From the NCBI RefSeq assembly GCF_029407905.1, contig NC_073643.1, positions 41,140,501 through 41,204,500 on the forward strand: a DNA stretch of 64,000 nt. Direction: 5' to 3'. A program made the position numbers and the translations under genes. Every line of letters starts with the position of its first letter. Position 1 is the first letter of the stretch. Positions 44,319 through 56,261 of the stretch are shown here, piece after piece. The stretch comes from Bubalus kerabau. Taxonomy: Eukaryota; Chordata; Mammalia; Artiodactyla; Bovidae. The notes beneath the pieces were generated by a model. It made no database searches. It was not told the DNA's origin and worked only from the letters and a program-made list of their open reading frames with translations.

Positions 44319-45964
44319 TTAAATGCCAACTATACTCATATATGCCTTTCCTGGATTTTACAGACTGGATTTACACCTTTGTAAACCACCTAGGGGTTGG
44401 CTTTTTTAAAAGACTACATTAAATTCTGAGTAACAATTTAAATGCAGTGAAAACCCCAGCTGTATGCTTGGGGATTATGTAAGAGTTAGAAAGCTGACCA
44501 CAAAACTAGGTAGATATAAGCCGGAGGCCTGTGGGCATCTAACAGGAAGGTTTTAAATCCTATAAAAGAGGCAATCTATAGTCATGCTGCAAACGGGAAA
44601 ATACTGTATCACAGTTAAGTCTCAAAGGATCCTGGGAGGCTGCCTCAGCACTGCCCACATTTGCTTGGGCCTGTAGGGAGATGGTTAGTCAAACGACATT
44701 AAAAAAAAAAAAAAAAAACACACACAGCGGAAACCACAGGCCCTGCTTTTAGAGGCAGAAAACAGAGGGTGTTTGCACTTCTTTCTCTTGGCACAAAATT
44801 TTTTCCTTTTCATGAGACTTTCACAGTCTCTTGAATCCTGCAGGGTGGTGGTAGGGGCGGGGGGGTAGGAAAAAAAAAAAAAAACTACTCAGCTCCTTCT
44901 GGATGGAGACTTAAAATCACAGCAGGGCCTAGTTTCAAGTGGTGGGGACTGGCAGGTCTGAGGCTGAGGAAGAGTCCCACAGCTGCACTCGGGTGCTGAA
45001 GACGAGGAAGAACAGAATGAGGTTCTGCCGCTGCGGAGGCAGAGAGCAGCCCAGGCTGGATCTGTCCTGGATATGGGGGAAGGTGGGGGCGGCGAATATC
45101 CAAAGCTCATCAGATTCTCTCAGCACCAGCAGGAGAAACTGAACACCCAGATGTGAAAAAGACTATTTACAGAAGCTACTCTTGCTGCCAGTACCTGAAT
45201 GACATCCATCTTTCCAGATGACAAGTTTAAGTTAGTCCAGAAATGTGAGAAGATAGAACACATACATATAAAAAGGAAAGGGGTGGCAGAGGGCCTTCAG
45301 ATTTTAATGACATGCTTCCTGTTAATAAAACAGAAAAATAATTGAGTCAGTGCAGGACTGCCATATGACCCAACCGGAAGGTCGTGGACTTCATTTGGTG
45401 AAACCAGAGAATATTCATTGGTGTAATTCGGTGTGACTTGCTGATGTGCGTTAACAAAACGATGTACCTCTGGTGTGTAACTGTTTTTCACTGGGCTTCC
45501 TTAAGCAACCTGTATTTATGTGGCTACTGTATTACATGCAGAGGGTACCATTACAGAGACAAGGGCACAGAAGTACAGGGGGAAAGTCTAGGAAGATAAA
45601 CTGCATTCAGATGGATGGATTGGCAAAGGCTTAGGGGAAGAGGTAGCTTCTGGGACTGCTAGGGAACTTGCATGTCCATGGCCAAAGGCAAGATGCAGGG
45701 ACAAAGAGCAAGGGGAAAAGGAGAGAGCTGGGGCATGGTCTGGTTTGTGAGAGATAAGGTGTCCAGATGGCGAGGTACACAGAAGATGCTGGAAGGTAAC
45801 AAGACTGTAAAGAGCTTGGCAGATGTTGTATGTATATATGCTACTGACACACACATTCAACCGTAAGGTTATGGCCAAGAAAAGCAGCTCTTTCTGGTGG
45901 GAAAGGGGAGCTTAGCTCAGGGTCAACCATGCTGCTTACTAAGGCCGTGGAGGGTCCTTTTTTG
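44314..45964. other. No gene seen; GC-richer patch
   Basis: Poly(A) runs at 44701-44718 and 44870-44884 frame a G-rich patch (44842-44868). A locally GC-richer stretch, 44885-45145, has four overlapping frames on both strands, none with a known domain. Positions 45590-45820 may be another copy of the uncertain ancient repeat seen at 29230. Confidence 0.4.
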
Positions 45965-46045
45965 CCCACAAGGTAGACTGCAAGCTGCACCATTAGTAAG
46001 ATTTATGTCTACTTTGTTCACTGATATGTGCTAAATACAAAGAAC
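45965..46045 (+). mobile_element. L2 LINE 3'-end fragment
   Basis: 'ggtagactgcaagctgcacc', 'atgtctactttgttcactg' and 'atgtgctaaatac' follow the L2 3' terminus. Confidence 0.5.
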
Positions 46046-46117
46046 ACACCAGACATGTATTATACACTCAAAAAAGATTTACCGATTAGGAAGAAAACCC
46101 CACTGGGACAGAGCAGT

Positions 46118-46212
46118 AAGTTAATGATGACTGAGCGCTCGCTATGTGTTAATACTGGTAACATACGAGCAATGTCTAAACTATTATGGTCCTTACAAAT
46201 TTGTGATAGGAT
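46118..46212 (-). mobile_element. MIR SINE fragment
   Basis: 'gactgagcgctcgctatgtg', 'ggtaacatacgagcaatgtc' and 'ccttacaaatttgtgatagg' are inverted MIR blocks. Confidence 0.58.
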
Positions 46213-46292
46213 TCCTTACACATTCTAGAACTCACACCCTTATGTCCCTGAAATCAGGACAGATTCTAGAATTGACAGTATCTTTAGCAACG

Positions 46293-46499
46293 TGGGCTTA
46301 GTTGCTCAGTCGTGTCCAACTCTTGGCGACCCATGGACTGTAGACTGCCAGGCTCCTCTGTCCATGGAATTTTTCAGGCAAGAATACTGGAGTGGGTTGC
46401 CATTTCCTTCTCCAGGGGATCTTCCCAACCCAGGGATCGCACTTTGGTCTCCTACGCTGAAGGTGGATTCTTCACCATATGAGCTACCAGGGAAACCCA
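46293..46499 (-). mobile_element. Bov-tA SINE
   Basis: Complete minus-strand Bov-tA: head at 'gagctaccagggaaaccc' (46499), body down to 'cttagttgctcagtcgtgtc' at 46298. I see no clear flanking repeat. Confidence 0.92.
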
Positions 46500-47228
46500 T
46501 CCACTCCAATATGTCATAGGTAAATTAGTAGTGAGATTTCTTTCTTAGTGGTACATGAAAGAGTGGTTAAGTTTTACAAACAGTGGATAAACCTAAGAAC
46601 AGTTAATGACCAATCTGATGAAACAGTGAAAGGATTAGTAAATCCAAAGGTACAGGTGATAGAAACTAAGGCTCCATGAATTTAAGTTTGCTCCCTTGGG
46701 TCTAGACATGTCCAGGCATGCGCTCCTCTGCACTATGCTTCTCAGCGCTGCAGTATTAACACATTACTGACCAGAGATATCTTAATACATTTTCTATTTT
46801 CCAAATGTTATTGACCAGAGTGTTTCAATATTCACTTACAGCCATTGCAGGCCACAGGTGTTAGATCAATGGAAAAAAGCATAGTGCAAAACTCACCCAG
46901 TCAATGAGTCAACAGCCACACTATGAAAAGCTCTTCTTTGTCTATTCTCTGACCACATGCTTCCCTCCAAGCAGGCACAAAGATTCTCCACAGCTACCCT
47001 GACTGCCGTGCCATCTTTCTCAGTTCTCATCAGCCCACGAGAAAACACAGGGAGGCTCTCCCCAGACCTCGAGAGCAAGCTCCCAGGTCTGCATGTGATG
47101 TGCCTCATGGTGGGAGAGACGAGGACAACTCATACTGGGTGATAACCAACCTACCAATGTGAACCTGTTCACTCTTTCCAAGCCAAGCTGATAGAAGAAT
47201 ACAGTACCTTGTTATCTACTTTGCTCTA
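46500..47228. other. No gene seen
   Basis: Unique-looking. Overlapping frames on opposite strands at 46893-47142 are motif-free. Confidence 0.4.
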
Positions 47229-47480
47229 TATTTTTAACTTCTTATTTTGCATTGGGATATAGCTGATTAACAATGTTGTGATGGTTTCAGGTGAGCAGTG
47301 AAGGGACTCAGCTCTACATATACATGTGCCCAATTCTCCCCCCATCTCCCTTCCCATCCAGGCCGCCACATAACATTGAGCAGAGTTCCCTGTGCTCCAC
47401 AGAAGCTCCTTATTAGTTGTCCATTTTAAATATAGTAGTGTGTACATGACCATCCCAACTACCTAACTATCCCTTCAATT
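47229..47480 (-). mobile_element. L1 3'-UTR end
   Basis: 'cattgggatatagctgatta', 'caatgttgtgatggtttcagg', 'catataacattgagcagag'-like and 'gttccctgtgctccac' blocks are the inverted 3' end of a ruminant L1 subfamily distinct from the copy at 28251. 5'-truncated. Confidence 0.8.
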
Positions 47481-48441
47481 TGCTCTTTATTGCCATGTTT
47501 CATCACAAGAGAAAAACCTCCAATGAGAAAGAAAGGCATTAAAACTGGGTGATCATTAACTATGATAAAATATTATTTTTAAATGTCTTTTTTTAATTAA
47601 ACAGATTCTTTTTGCTCTTTTAATGAAGCAAATATCTGGCAATGATATCCATGTTAAAACATAAAAGAAAGAGAAGGTATTCTAGCAAAGTGGACCCTGA
47701 ATTTGTCTAAAACAGGATGGTTCAGACCGTAGTAGCAGGTGGTCACCGTGGGAGAACAGGTGGCAAACTGGTTTATCTGCAAGGCAGTGTGAAAAGTCTC
47801 GAAGCTTCCTGGACTGAGATTCTGGGCTGCTATTCACACTTGTTGCAGTCTCAATGGACAGTGCCAACAGGAGACCACTTCTCTGCTGGTTGAGGGGTCT
47901 CCAGTAGAAACTGGGAAGCACACAGACTGTACACCTACCCTGCAGATTTACCTTCTGCAAGGGAGCTCACGCACTGCTTTCTAAGGTTTTCCTCCCTCTA
48001 ATTCTACCTGATCTGAATATATATCACACCCAGAGGGAGCAACTGATAACACTTTCCTAACATCAGCTATCAATAGAGACATCCATTGATTGGACAGCCA
48101 TGTGATAACACTTTTGACAAGAAAAGTCAAAAATAAGAGGCCGCTCTTCACTTACCCATCCAACCTTCATGCTCACTGGCCTATAAACACAATGTGAAAA
48201 AAATCCATACAACAGCATCATGCTGTGTGGTTTCCATCTATACTGACAACCGCAAACACACATCCCCCATGTTCAAAATATAATTCAAGAGAAAGTATTG
48301 TAAAAATGTAAAAAATACACATAGATACATTTGTTGGTTCCTGGGTTTAACAATATTTCAATGCAGACCAATCTGACCTCTGAGATCTACATGCTCATAC
48401 TTCGTACTTCTATAAGGGACCACTGCATTTATCAGCAGGTA
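47481..48441. other. No gene seen
   Basis: AT-rich unique-looking DNA. A 92-codon minus frame (47682-47960) has no recognised motif. Confidence 0.4.
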
Positions 48442-48590
48442 GGCCTTCAATGTGGAACACTTAATATGTGCCAAGCCTCCAAAGAAGAAATTTCTATTAT
48501 TTACATTGATCTTCATAACACTTCTGTGAGATAATTACTGGTAGCCTTCCCAGATTAAAGAGGACGTAAAGGACGCTTGGTGAGGTGAAA
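48442..48590 (-). mobile_element. MIR SINE
   Basis: 'ggaacacttaatatgtgcca', 'tctattatttacattgatc', 'ttcataacacttctgtgag' and 'cccagattaaagagg' follow inverted MIR order. Confidence 0.68.
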
Positions 48591-48796
48591 TCTCTTGGGA
48601 CTGGCCAGTCCAATCTCAAAGCAACTATTCTATACTGCCACCTACATTTCTTTTTAAAACTACAGGACATGAGTATAGAGACAAATGTCTAAAACAATGT
48701 GCTCTGAATTCCTATGGATACTCCTGTCTAACCCGTCTGACATCGGGTGTAACCTAAACAACTCTGCCAGCAATTTTGGGGGTGGAAAGTGAGTTT

Positions 48797-49186
48797 CAGT
48801 TCAGTTAGTTCAGTCGCTCAGTCGTGTCCGACTCTGAGACCCCATGAATCACAGCACGCCAGGCCTCCCTGTCCATTACCAACTCCTGGAGTTCACTCAG
48901 ACTCACGTCCATCAAGTCAGTGATGCCATCCAGCCGTCTCATCCTCTGTCGTCCCCTTCTCCTCCTGCCCCCAATCCCTCCCAGCATCAGAGTCTTTTCC
49001 AATGAGTCAACTCTTCGCATGAGGTGGCCAAAGTACTGGAGTTTCAGCTTTAGCATCATTCCTTCCAAAGAACACCCAGGATTGATCTCCTTTAGAATGG
49101 ACCGGTTGGAGCTCCTTGCAGTCCAAGGGACTCTCAAGAGTCTTCTCCAACACCACAGTTCAAAAGCATCAATTCTTTGGTGTTGA
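48797..49186 (-). mobile_element. BovB 3'-end fragment with short duplication
   Basis: Minus-strand BovB 3' end of about 390 bases, from 'cagttcagttagttcagtcg' to 'aagcatcaattctttggtg'. Flanked by 'tgagttt' at 48790-48796 and 49187-49193. A 110-codon minus frame (48805-49137) is a remnant of the ORF2 C-terminus, with QYFGHLMRRVDSLEK still readable. Confidence 0.9.
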
Positions 49187-49193
49187 TGAGTTT

Positions 49194-49835
49194 ACAATCT
49201 GTGAATCCCAGATGTAACTTCTGCTCCTCTGCACTGATGGGCTTCCACTGCCTTACTATCAAGGAAAGAGGTGGTGTGGGGAAACCGCAGGGGCATATTT
49301 GCAGGGGAGCACTTTCAGGCTCTCCTACCAGGATGAATGAATGACAGGAGAACACACCTTGCATCAGGGGACGGGATCAAGAGTGTCTCTGCCAACACTG
49401 CAGAGACACTGCACCCATTTATAGACATCTAGCAGATCCACAGATGTGTCTGTGATGGGGGAGCAAGCCTTTAATTGAGAGACTGGGGAAGGGAGGATGA
49501 ACATCACAGCAGCAATCGCAGAAGTCATTTATTTTTCCAATTAAATTCTCAAATTGGTGGGAGTAGCCTATTAAAAATACAAAACAAACCAAAAGGGAAA
49601 ATGTGAATTTTAGAGGTTGGCATCAGCATTATTTTTTAATGACGAAACAAATAAAGGAAGACAATCAGCACCTCGTGCTGTTTCCTTGATGTCTCTAAAC
49701 TTTAGGTTCTGGCCACCATGATACCATGTCATTGGAAACTGGTAATTTGAGCTGGTGCACTAGACAAGACTGTGTTTAAAACTGTGTTAGAAAATTACAT
49801 TTCTTTCAAAATGCATGTATAGAACAATTTCTATT
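49194..49835. other. No gene seen
   Basis: About 640 bases, unique-looking. Confidence 0.4.
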
Positions 49836-50155
49836 TGCAAAGCGCTTTCCAGTTTGTGTGTTTGTTTTTTTAAGTAATTCTTTACAACAACCATGTAAAG
49901 TAAATCGAAGTTTTTATCCCTCATGCCTCTCTTTCAAAAAGTTAGTTACAAAAGGGAACTTCCCTGGTGGTCCAGTGGCTAAGACTCCATGCTCCCAATG
50001 GAGGGGCTGTGAGTTCAATCCCTGGTCAGGGAATTTGATTTCACGTGCTGAAACTAAGAACCAGTGAAGCCAAATAATTAATTTTGAAAAAGGTTCAAAA
50101 AGGTTAAGTGGTTTTCCTAGGATTGCACACAAAATTGGTAATGGAACTTAGGAAG
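49836..50155 (-). mobile_element. MIR SINE split by a CHR SINE
   Basis: Left part: 'caaagcgctttccagtttg', 'ctttacaacaaccatgtaaag'. Right part after 50088: 'aggttaagtggttttcctagg', 'ttgcacacaaaattggtaatgg'. Together they give the inverted MIR order, with the plus-strand CHR at 49954-50087 in the middle. Confidence 0.68.
49954..50087 (+). mobile_element. CHR-2A-like SINE inserted in MIR
   Basis: 'aacttccctggtggtccagtg', 'gagttcaatccctggtcagg' and 'agtgaagccaaataattaat' mark a complete short CHR SINE. Confidence 0.88.
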
Positions 50156-50193
50156 CTATGACAGCTGCCAAATGTCTACTGATGATGTCATCC

Positions 50194-50392
50194 CAGTGGT
50201 TCTCATTCTCCTCCTTTTAATTTTCTTTCGTAAGTTTTCAGGATCTTTTTCTCAAGTAGTATATGAAGCATCCTGGGCCCTCCTCCAAACCTGCTTCCTA
50301 AAGAATCTCCAGCAAGCAGATTCTGAAAATCTGTTCATGGAACAGGTGTTCCCCAGATGAGTGTGCAGGGCAACCTAGTTTGAGAACCACTG
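50194..50392 (+). mobile_element. MER5A-like hAT element with perfect terminal repeats
   Basis: Perfect 12-bp terminal inverted repeats: 'cagtggttctca' at 50194-50205 and 'tgagaaccactg' at 50381-50392. The interior 'aacaggtgttccccagatga' and 'cctagtttgagaacc' fits MER5A. No matching 8-bp duplication is visible. Confidence 0.75.
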
Positions 50393-50469
50393 TTGGTGGT
50401 TCTTTGAGAAGGCTCACCCCTTCATCCTGCAAAGCAGCTGAGAACCATCAGCACCATTAGAATCAAGTT

Positions 50470-50662
50470 GTGCGTGCATGCTAAGTCATTTCAGTCGTGT
50501 CCGACTCTGCCACCAGGCTTCTCTGTCCATAGGATTTTCCGGTAAGAATACTGGAGTGGGTTTCCAGGCGCTCCTCCAGGGGCTCTTCCCAACCCAGGGA
50601 TTGAACCTGCGTCTCTTACGTCTCCTGCACTGGCAGGCAGGTTCTTTACCACTAGCACCACA
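50470..50662 (-). mobile_element. Bov-tA SINE
   Basis: Minus-strand Bov-tA with a small deletion in the 'gactctgccaccagg' region (about 50507) where the usual 'gcgaccccatgg' block is missing. Confidence 0.9.
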
Positions 50663-51007
50663 CCTCCACTTTGAGATCTTGCCAAAGCAGAAACTGGCAG
50701 CTCCCTCTCAAGAAGCTAAGGCATTAGAAATCACTTTCAAGTCACATGCCTTCAACACGTTCCCTCTCAAAACAACTGTTTCAAGTATTTTGGCTTTTAT
50801 CGTGAAAAAATGTCCCTTAGGAGCCTCTGGCCTGATAAAAGGAGCAATTACATTTCAGCATTCATTCTGTGACCACCTCTCCTATTCATTCTTCCTCCCT
50901 GCTAGAATTATTCACCGATTCCACATACACCAAACACACTGTGACCAGAACTTGGCATCATTTCAAGTGAGCATACAAGGTTCCTCAGCACCAGGCAGCA
51001 CAAGTGA
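50663..51007. other. No gene seen
   Basis: The plus frame 50478-51038 runs from the SINE into this stretch. It has no motif beyond translated SINE. Confidence 0.4.
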
Positions 51008-51140
51008 CTTCCATTATTTCATTAAACCTACCGTGTGAGAGATGCCCCCATTTCACAGATTTTAAAAAATAGTAAGGGGCTAAACAAGTTGCCCCAGGAC
51101 ATACCAATATTAATTTTCAGATTTCAGGTTCAAACCAAAC
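51008..51140 (-). mobile_element. MIR SINE fragment
   Basis: 'tatttcattaaacctaccg', 'cccccatttcacagatttta', 'gctaaacaagttgcccc' and 'tcaggttcaaacc' are inverted MIR blocks. Confidence 0.62.
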
Positions 51141-51558
51141 CCGAGAAACAACACAACCACTTTTTCTTTGTTGTTGTTTGTTAAACCATGGAAAAATCAC
51201 ATAGTTAAGAAGCGCAATGGCTGGAAGAAACAATGCTGTGAAACCTGTCACACCCATTTTCAGGGTCAAATCAGAAAGGCTAGCTTTAAATATGGACTCA
51301 GATGATTCAGATGTCTCAAGCTAACAGTACCCTCCTCCAACTTTTCTGGCCTGGACTATCTGAAGCGTAACTTGAATCAATATGACAAAGAGAAACAAAG
51401 ATAAAAGTCAGAACAAGACGAAGACAGAATTAGAAGAGGCACAAAGGCAAACAATGAAGCAATGTATCTCTGTGCAACGCTGACGAAGATGTAGGCTTCG
51501 TGACTTTCCTTTCTGAAGCCTGATGTCATGAAAATAAGTGTGAAACTGAATATCGGGA
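51141..51558. other. No gene seen
   Basis: Unique-looking, ending at an A-run followed by (ta)n (51559-51592). Confidence 0.4.
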
Positions 51559-51561
51559 GGG

Positions 51562-51592
<31 letters not shown>

Positions 51593-51599
51593 GCCACAG

Positions 51600-54108
51600 A
51601 ATCAACTTAAACCAAAAAAAAAAAATCGTGTGATCATATTCACTGCCATAGAAAAGGCATGACAAAATTGAATATGCATTTATGATAAAAACTCTGGAAC
51701 TGAGAAACAGAGGGGAATTACCCCAATGTAATACAGAGCATCTACCAAAAAACAAGGAAGTTAGGCTAACATTATACTTAAGGATGAAGAACTGAACTTA
51801 TTTATTTTAAGACTGAGACCAAGGCAATGCAAGGTAATTCTAGCTGCTAAAATATCATGGTACCAAGTTCTAGCTGCTAAAATAAGGCACAAAAAAGAAG
51901 GAAAGACAGAAAGAACATGAAGAAAGAAAACTACCTCCATCTGAAGATGAGATGACTGCCCATATAGAAAAGCCCAAAGACTGTACAAAAGAAGACATCC
52001 TAGAAATAAAGTGAATTCAGTAAGGTTTTTGGGGGGGGGGGGAATTAGCACAGAAAAATACAGCACAGTTCCATATACTAACACTGAGCAAACAGAAATG
52101 CACATAATACCATTTACAATTATCCCAAAGTAAATAAAATACTTAGGTACACTCGGGACAAAACATGTACAGGGTCTGTATGCTGACAATTCCAATGGCA
52201 CTGAAAGAAATCAAAGAGAACCTAACCAAATGAGGACACACTGTGTTCACAGGCTGCGGGACGCAACGCAGTAAAACTGCCAATTCTCCACACGCTGATC
52301 TATGGGCTAATGAAATCCCTATAAAAACCCCAGCAAAGTTTTTGTAGACATAAACAAGCTTATTGTAACATTTATATGGAAAGGCACAAGCCCTAGAAGA
52401 GCTAAGAAGAATAAAAAGGGAAGAATCACTCTGCCTGATATTAAGACTTACTGCATAGTCACAGTGATGAAGACTGTGTGGCACTGGGGAAAGACAGATC
52501 CATACATCAGTGGGACAGAAGAGAGGACCCAGAAATAGGCCCACAGAAAGATATTCGACTTCTCTTAACAAAGACTTAGAATTAACGAAGTATGGTGTTT
52601 TCAGATGTACTATCTGCTGAAGCTAGACACCTATTGGCAGGAAAAAAAAAAGGCACACTGACCTAAACCCCTCATCTTATACAAAATTTCATTCAAGTCG
52701 GATCACGGGCCTAAAGGTAAAATGCTAAAACTTTTAAGAAAACACAAGAAAATCTTTGAGATCGAGGACTAACCAAAGAGTCACTGGACTTGAAATCAAA
52801 AGTATGATCCATAAAAGAAAAGGGTGATATACTAGAGCTAATCAAGGTTAATCAAAACTTTCACTAAGGAAAACCCATACAAAGGGGATAAAAAGCCAAG
52901 ACACAGACTGGGAAAAATATTTACAAATCACAAATCCAACAATGGACTAATATTTAGAATACATAAAGAACTCTCAAAATTCAAAGAAAAAAAAAAGGCC
53001 AATTAGAAAAGACATTGGGAAGAAGACCTGAAAAGATACTGCACTGAAGACTCTATCCAGAATGCAAGTCAAGCACAGGAAACGATGACCCACATCATCT
53101 GCCATCAGGGAAATGCTAATGGAAACCACACAGATCACTACACACCTATTAGAATGATAAGATAAAACACAGGGACAAGGCAAAACTTGCAAGGATGCAG
53201 GAACAACTGGATCACTCCTACAGTGCTGTGAAGAATGTAAAATGGTGCAGTCCCTCTAGAAAACCATTCACCAGTTCCTTATGAAACTACATGTGTGATG
53301 ACCATACAAGCCAGCAATTGCAGGCGTGGAACATTATCCCAGAAAAATGAAAACGTAGGTTCACACGAAAACATGTACAAGAATATGCACAGCAGCTTTA
53401 TTTATAACAGAGACTGTAACAAGCCCAGATGTGCTCTACCAAGTAACAGGTTAAACTGTAACACCCATATCTAAGAACACTGCTGCTGCTGCTGCTGCTG
53501 CTAGGTCACTTCAGTCGTGTCCGACTCTGTGTGACCCCATAGACGGCAGCCCACCAGGCTCCGCTGTCGCTGGGATTCTCCAGGCAAGAACACTGGAGTG
53601 GGTTGCCATTTCCTTCTCCATAAGAACACTACTCAGTAGTAAAAAGAGATAAACTACCAATGCACACAACTTGTATATCCCACCAAACTACTGAGTGAAA
53701 AATGCTGATCCCTAGCTTACACACTGTCTGATTCCAATTATATAACTTTTGAAGTGGTAAATTTTTAAAAAATGGAGGACAGATCAGTGGTTTCCAGCAA
53801 CTGGGGCAGGAGTTAAGAGGGAGCTGGGTGTGGTTGATAAAAAGGAAACACCAGAGATCTTAACGGTGTTAGAACTCTTCAGCATCTTGACTATGGTGGT
53901 GGATACATAAACCTAAACAGATGCTAAAACTGTAGAGAACACACACACACACATGATATAATGTCAACATTCTGTGATATACTACAGTTTTGTAAAATGT
54001 TACCTTTTGGAGAAGAAACTGAAACATGGAAGAGGTCTCCCTGTATTATTCTGTACAACTGCATGTGAATCTTCAATCGCAAAAGAAATTTAAATTAAAA
54101 AAAAAAAG
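51600..54108 (+). mobile_element. Old L1 LINE, ORF2 3' half plus 3' UTR
   Basis: Sense-strand L1 from 'ccatagaaaaggcatgacaa' (about 51648) through 'aaacatgtacagggtctgtatg', 'tttatatggaaaggcacaag', 'agactgtgtggcactgggg', 'cctcatcttatacaaaattt', 'caattagaaaagacattggg' and 'actggatcactcctacagtg', to the 3' UTR and an A tail at 54092-54108. About 2.5 kb, including a 139-bp SINE. ORF2 (reverse transcriptase to C-terminus) is broken everywhere. Minus-strand frames such as 51761-52201 and 52143-52571 are antisense accidents. A G12 run lies at 52031-52042. Confidence 0.85.
53482..53620 (-). mobile_element. Bov-A SINE in L1, perfect target-site duplication
   Basis: Single minus-strand Bov-A ending in an inverted (ctg)7 tail. 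Flanked by a perfect 10-bp repeat 'taagaacact' at 53472-53481 and 53621-53630. It sits in the late ORF2 region of the L1. Confidence 0.95.
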
Positions 54109-55458
54109 AAGATACAGGGTTAAATTTTTTTAAAAGACAGACTGAGAAACATGAAGAGTATCACTTTAAAATTCATCAAAGCCAAGCCCAAAGTGTGTTT
54201 TGAAAAGCCAAGGACTCCCTTTAAAGGCGAAAGATCACTTTCAATACAACACCCTTCCCACTGAAATTTTGCTAGCAGAATACTGAATACTGGATATTAG
54301 CAGAAGTCACCCAGAGAAGCAACTCTTGCTTATCTGCAGCCACAGGAGGTGAGTCACAGCACATCACTGAATCCCAGGTCTCATTTTTATCAATAGTCTC
54401 AACCTCTATTCAAACTAAAATTTTGCCCTAAACTGCTACCAAGAAAGCCCCACAAACAGATGTTTAGGAACACCAAAGTTGACTTCCTTACATAAAACGT
54501 CCTTCTGGTGGTATTTTCAAAGTAAAAAGGTGGCCTCCTCCGTCTTAAGATATGCCGGTAACTGCTACTCGGTTTGTAAGGTCAAAATCCTACACATTTA
54601 TATGCATGGCATGCAATTTTACAAGCTGGGGAATTCAGAGCAAATCATTAGCTGAACTGTAAACTTAATCAGAGGCAAGACAGGCCAGCAGATCTAAGGA
54701 AGATTAAAAGAATAGGGAGAAAAGCATTTAGATACCCACAAAGGTACTATATTCTGGAAGCACAAATGGCTTGTAGAAAAGGACATGAGGCAACTCTTTG
54801 GGGGCACTTCCTCCAAACACAGGATCAAGAATTAACCCACATAAATCACTGCAGTTTGCTTAGTTCCTGCCCGGACCAACTAAATCAGAGTAGTGCTCAC
54901 AAAGAACCACAGTGAAGAAGCTATCCAGTGACTTTATGCACATGGAAGTCACAGGACCCTGTTTAAGTACTTGCCTACAATTTATTGGTCTCTCCTTCAG
55001 AGAGTGGTCTGAAGACATTTCTGTTGTCACAGCTGGGGAGCAGGGCGGGGCTGGTTTTGCTACTGGCCTCTGGGGAGTGGCGGCCACGGATGCACTGCGC
55101 ACTCTGCAGGGTAAGAGCAGCCCCCACAAACCAAGAATAATGGGGGCCAAATGTTATTGGTGCTGAGGTTAAACTCCTTGCCATAGAGGGATACTTGAAC
55201 TGGGTCTAACCAGAGGAATACTCACATACAATGTAAAATATGGGGACAAATATTTAGAGCTATTCATAGCCAATAACTTAGAGCTATCAAGTGGAGATGA
55301 CCTCCAGGACAAAGGTGGCTCTTGGTCCTCCATCTTCTGATTCAACTCCAAGAAGATGATGCTCTTTTTGACCATTATGTTAACAACATCAATTCTCAAG
55401 CCACAAAGCCCAAGTTGAACTTCCAACTTTGCCCTGTAATATCTGAGTGACATTGGAT
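54109..55458. other. No gene seen
   Basis: Unique-looking. Overlapping frames on both strands at 54860-55184 lie in a slightly GC-richer patch and lack motifs. Confidence 0.4.
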
Positions 55459-55469
55459 AAATACATTTG

Positions 55470-55743
55470 GTGCTGCTGCTGCTAAGTTGCTTCAGTCGTG
55501 TCCAACTCTGTGCAACCCCACAGACAGCAGCCCACTAGGGTCCCCCGTCCCTGGGATTCTCCAGGCAAGAACACTGGAGTGGGTAGCCATTTCCTTCTCC
55601 AATGCATGAAAATGAAAAGGGAAAGTGAAGTCACTCAGTCGTGTCTGACTCTTAGCGACCCCATGGACTGCAGCCTCCCAGGCTCCTCCATCCATGGATT
55701 TTCCAGGCAAGAGTACTGGAGTGGGGTGCCATTGCCTTCTCCG
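55470..55743 (-). mobile_element. Bov-A2 SINE (dimer)
   Basis: Two Bov-A units in tandem on the minus strand, joined by 'gaaaagggaaagtgaag', with an inverted (ctg)n end at 55470. Flanks 'aaatacatttg' (55459-55469) and 'aaatatgtttg' (55744-55754), two transitions. Confidence 0.95.
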
Positions 55744-55754
55744 AAATATGTTTG

Positions 55755-56261
55755 CTAAGTCTCAGTTATTACATGGAAAGGAATATAGATGTTCTTCTTT
55801 CTAAGAGCTCTTAGGAAAATAAATAAGATATGGGGTGTCAAAGAAACCATATTTGTTACTGTTAATGAGTTCTCTCCCTTTCTTACCCCACTATCTTTTT
55901 CTTAGCTACCAACAAAGTCAACCACTTCTGATTCCTCCTCTTTTTCAAGATAAATCGGATCACTTTTTTAGCTTAGTTTCCTCTCTTCCAGCACTCATTA
56001 CATATACTTAAGTGTCATTTGCTTTCTCTGTGAAAAACCCCATTAAGCATCTTTATCAGCCATGTGACTCACTTCACTAATATTCTGATATAAGGGATAA
56101 CCTTAATTATGAGACAAACACCTTTTCTATGATCAAAGCAGTTCAGAACACTTGAGAGTGTAAGTTTTGCAGTTACATTCCTAAAGAGTTGTCTATATAA
56201 ATAAAATACTTATTTTGGACCCTAACGATGCAAACTAGATGCCTCAGCTCAGAATTCAAAG
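55755..56261. other. No gene seen
   Basis: AT-rich unique-looking DNA. Confidence 0.4.

Noticed and set aside
51408..52571. Three long hydrophobic minus-strand frames (115, 146 and 142 codons)
   Set aside because: The two at 51761-52571 are antisense to A-rich L1 ORF2 sequence, and the first overlaps its A-rich left edge. T-rich antisense codons give false membrane-like proteins.
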